Of a stretch of 35,329 nucleotides of DNA, positions 33,765 through 35,329 are shown piece after piece. Below the pieces are notes generated by a model, which had not been told where the DNA came from, did no database searches, and saw only the letters and a program-made list of their open reading frames with translations. This stretch comes from a candidate division WOR-3 bacterium (lineage in GTDB: Bacteria; Hydrothermota; Tepidihabitantia; Tepidihabitantales; DTDR01). Where the stretch lies: contig JBDRVE010000016.1 in the NCBI GenBank assembly GCA_039801725.1, positions 1 to 35,329 of the forward strand, in the 5' to 3' direction. Each line of letters starts with the position of its first letter. Position 1 is the stretch's first letter. The translations under genes and the position numbers were made by a program.

Positions 33765-34795
33765 TTTAAGATAACCACTTTCTTAAATTGCCTATTATCT
33801 TTTAAAAAATACATACCTTTCTTTCTTAAACTATTTACTTTTTGACCAAGAGGATTATAGGCAATTCTTATATTATTTCTATTATTATAAATCGTGTTTT
33901 TAGCAATTGGTAAAATTACCGAACTAATTGGATTGCTTAATGAGGCAATGGTAGCAATTGCTGCTTTGGTTATCTCGTAAACCAAATTTAGGTCGTTAAA
34001 ACCGGCACCGATTGTATCACCAGTAGTATGATAATAAGGATTATTAATATTCAAATTTTCTCTTATCTGAATGGCAATATAACCAAAGCGATTAAAAGAG
34101 GCATGGTCAGAACGGGGTCGGTCAATAATTGTTCGGATACATTTCAAGTTTGTATAGGTATCAGCACAACTAATAAAATAATCTACTAATGGTTGACAGT
34201 TTGGATTATTTGGCTTGCCAATAACCGAAGCGGAGTCCCTTGCTGGTAAAGAATAACCTATCATATCAATATTAATTGCTGAGATAATACTATCTTGGTG
34301 AATATATTTTGCCACACTACAATAATAATAACTTCCCAAAAATCCTTGTTCCTCACCGGAAAAGAAGATAAACCTAATAGTCTTTTCAAAATTATAATTA
34401 CTTAAAATCCTTATTACTTCCAACAGAGTAGCCGTTCCGCTCCCATTATCATCGGCACCCGGAGCAAAGAGATAGGGAGGATTATTAGAAATAGCATCAT
34501 AATGGGCACAAAGGACAACATAAATACTATCTAATTGACTTGTTCCCTTCTTGATACCAATTACATTAGGAGAATAACCTACTTGGAAGTTTTGAAAAAA
34601 TACTGAATCAACATGGTATTCAACTAATTTGTTATATAAAAATTGAGAACAACTAAAAGCACTTTCACTTAAAGAATAGCGGGTTTGAAAATTTTGTAAT
34701 CTTAACACATTATAAAAGATTGTTTCTTGTGAGCAGGAATTTACCATTTCCCAAATCAGCGGGTTAAAATTGAAGAGAAAGATAATCAGCATCAT
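33761..34795 (-). CDS. M28-family zinc metallopeptidase (aminopeptidase-like), probably exported
   Basis: A 344-aa protein with the M28 co-catalytic zinc site: His98 and Asp100 (LCAHYDAIS), Asp115/116 (PGADDNGSGTATLLEVIR), Glu148-Glu149 (FFSGEEQGFLGS), Asp177 (INIDMIGYS) and His256 (YYHTTGDT). Tandem ATGs occur; the second (34792) lies at the predicted transcription start. The N-terminus (MLIIFLFNFNPLIW) is hydrophobic but lacks a basic n-region, so the export signal is weak. The C-terminal 40 residues (IAYNPLGQKVNSLRKKGMYFLKDNRQFKKVVILK in part) look like a shortened T9SS-type end, which supports export. It probably trims peptides outside the cell. It leads the plsY-gpsA operon and overlaps plsY by 4 nt, an unexpected partner. 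Confidence 0.85.
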   Translation of the reverse strand: MMLIIFLFNFNPLIWEMVNSCSQETIFYNVLRLQNFQTRYSLSESAFSCSQFLYNKLVEYHVDSVFFQNFQVGYSPNVIGIKKGTSQLDSIYVVLCAHYDAISNNPPYLFAPGADDNGSGTATLLEVIRILSNYNFEKTIRFIFFSGEEQGFLGSYYYCSVAKYIHQDSIISAINIDMIGYSLPARDSASVIGKPNNPNCQPLVDYFISCADTYTNLKCIRTIIDRPRSDHASFNRFGYIAIQIRENLNINNPYYHTTGDTIGAGFNDLNLVYEITKAAIATIASLSNPISSVILPIAKNTIYNNRNNIRIAYNPLGQKVNSLRKKGMYFLKDNRQFKKVVILK

Positions 34796-34798
34796 CTA

Positions 34799-34826
34799 AT
34801 TTTAAAAGAGAAAATAGAAAAATCAA
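34799..34826 (-). promoter_or_regulatory. Promoter of the M28-plsY-gpsA-MerR-slipin operon, leaderless type
   Basis: On the minus strand TTGATT (34821-34826), 16 bp, TAAAAT (34799-34804). The seventh base after the -10 box is the A of the second ATG (34792), so that ATG may be the true start of a leaderless mRNA. No Shine-Dalgarno sequence. Confidence 0.6.
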
Positions 34827-34863
34827 ATAGTTAAAAAATAATTAACAAGAAATTTTATTTGAC

Positions 34864-34877
34864 ATTATTTAAATAAT
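34864..34877. repeat. 14-bp perfect palindrome upstream of the M28 operon promoter
   Basis: ATTATTTAAATAAT reads the same on both strands. It is 38 bp upstream of the -35 box and between this promoter and the gene for the GG-repeat protein. It could be an operator; in AT-rich DNA such palindromes also arise by chance. Confidence 0.3.
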
Positions 34878-34891
34878 CTAATAATTAAAAA

Positions 34892-35137
34892 TTACTTCTC
34901 AAAAATTACATTTCTTTTATTATCATAAAGGGTGAAGATACCGCCTTGTTCTAAGGCACCAATTTCAGCAATTGGTCTTCCTTCTTTATTAAAAATCATT
35001 AATCCGCCACCATCCTTTCCTTCGCTATTATAGATAAAAAACACACCACCTTTTTCAGTCTGCTTAACTTCCAATAAAATTTTACCCTCTTCATTGACAA
35101 ACTGTAAACCTTCTTTGGGAACATTGATTTGACCCAT
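34892..35137 (-). CDS. Small GG-repeat beta-hairpin protein
   Basis: An 81-aa protein, no signal peptide or membrane segment. It contains repeats of about 20 residues with the form GG-x-F-x-[IL]-Y/F-N-x-E-G-[KR]: GGVFFIYNSEGKDG, GGLMIFNKEGRPIAEIG and GGIFTLYDNKRNVIFE. The pattern predicts stacked beta-hairpins. Similar GG-repeat units occur in many bacterial proteins of unknown function, so no role is assigned. A weak AAGAGAAG precedes the ATG. It lies 28 nt after the acidic-tailed gene and is probably in the same operon. Confidence 0.7.
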   Translation of the reverse strand: MGQINVPKEGLQFVNEEGKILLEVKQTEKGGVFFIYNSEGKDGGGLMIFNKEGRPIAEIGALEQGGIFTLYDNKRNVIFEK

Positions 35138-35165
35138 TCTTCTCTTTCTTTTAATTTAGAAAATA

Positions 35166-35329
35166 TTACTCGTCATAATCTTCATCTTCGTCAAATTCCT
35201 CGTCTTCATAATCTTCATCTTCAAAATCCTCATCTTCCTCTTCAAAATCTTCGTCTTCATAATCAAAGTCTTCCTCTTCTTCTTCAAAATCTTCATCAAA
35301 GTCTTCATCTTCGTCTTCGTATTCCTCTT
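35166..35329 (-). CDS. Partial gene: acidic/aromatic C-terminal tail, 5' end outside the window
   Basis: The minus strand is open from the window edge to TAA at 35166-35168. The visible 53 residues contain only Asp, Glu, Phe and Tyr: for example EEEEEDFDYEDEDFEEEDED, ending DEEFDEDEDYDE. A single aromatic residue appears about every 3 to 7 positions between runs of acidic residues. This is a disordered polyanionic tail; tails of this type occur on DNA-mimic, histone-chaperone-like, ribosome-associated and RNA-polymerase-associated proteins. The gene identity cannot be told from the tail. The underlying DNA is a GAA/GAT/GAC-rich low-complexity tract, which may vary in length between strains. 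Confidence 0.6.
   Translation of the reverse strand, partial: EEYEDEDEDFDEDFEEEEEDFDYEDEDFEEEDEDFEDEDYEDEEFDEDEDYDE

Noticed and set aside
34859-34887. Rightward promoter starting with a perfect TTGACA at 34859-34864
   Set aside because: No good -10 hexamer lies at 16-18 bp, and it would transcribe antisense to the small GG-repeat gene.

Overview
This is a gene-dense, very AT-rich bacterial chromosome segment. Intergenic gaps are short and many genes overlap by 4-50 nt. Three exported proteins and one pseudogene carry or resemble C-terminal 'NP...ltiyd..GrlVk....GvYflrl..' modules like the type IX secretion (T9SS) type A sorting domain. Together with Rho, tolB, a Wzx/Wzz-type polysaccharide locus and M28/kelch exported proteins, this points to a didermic member of the FCB superphylum, for example candidate division WOR-3/Stahlbacteria. 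That placement is inference. The single tRNA is about 63% G+C in this AT-rich background, which would fit a thermophile. The standard genetic code fits everything seen.

Layout. 1-3250: an XRE-type regulator (+), a decayed T9SS-type repeat protein and an intact kelch/T9SS protein (both -). 3297-7760: a rightward sugar operon (UDP-glucose dehydrogenase, UDP-glucuronate decarboxylase, a stand-alone RecB/AddB-like PD-(D/E)XK nuclease, a Gfo/Idh/MocA oxidoreductase, a GT2), then a membrane CslA-like GT2 (7794-9311). 9411-12001: rho-rpmE-prfB, with prfB made through a classical programmed +1 frameshift. 12011-16395 (-): tRNA-Leu(UAG)-tig-clpP-clpX-tolB behind one near-consensus promoter. 16396-17161: a gene-poor stretch with a 24-nt tandem repeat. 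17162-18272: DUF72 and cytidine deaminase, ending at a strong bidirectional terminator shared with a 732-aa kelch/T9SS protein (18262-20460, -). 20552-31125: a surface polysaccharide locus (Wzz-like, WecB, O-antigen ligase/polymerase-like, Wzx-like, four GT4-type glycosyltransferases) with nadE inserted. 31108-34795 (-): M28 peptidase-plsY-gpsA-MerR-like-slipin operon. 34892-35329 (-): a small GG-repeat protein and the acidic/aromatic C-terminus of a gene running off the window.

The two polysaccharide regions fit together: Ugd/Uxs make UDP-glucuronate and UDP-xylose, WecB makes UDP-ManNAc, the GT2/GT4 enzymes assemble repeat units, Wzx-like exports them, Wzz-like sets length, and the WaaL/Wzy-like protein polymerises or ligates.

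Most notable is a recurring promoter architecture. TTGANN-16/17-TANNNT boxes are followed by a start codon lying exactly where transcription should begin (6 nt after the -10 box in four genes, 3-9 nt in three more) and no Shine-Dalgarno sequence. Internal operon genes and the kelch genes carry clear AGGAGG-type sites. This predicts leaderless translation for operon-leading genes. Further points are the prfB recoding site, tRNA-Leu co-transcribed with tig, an apparent one-base stop loss in cdd at its terminator, and an orphan octapeptide-repeat ORF.
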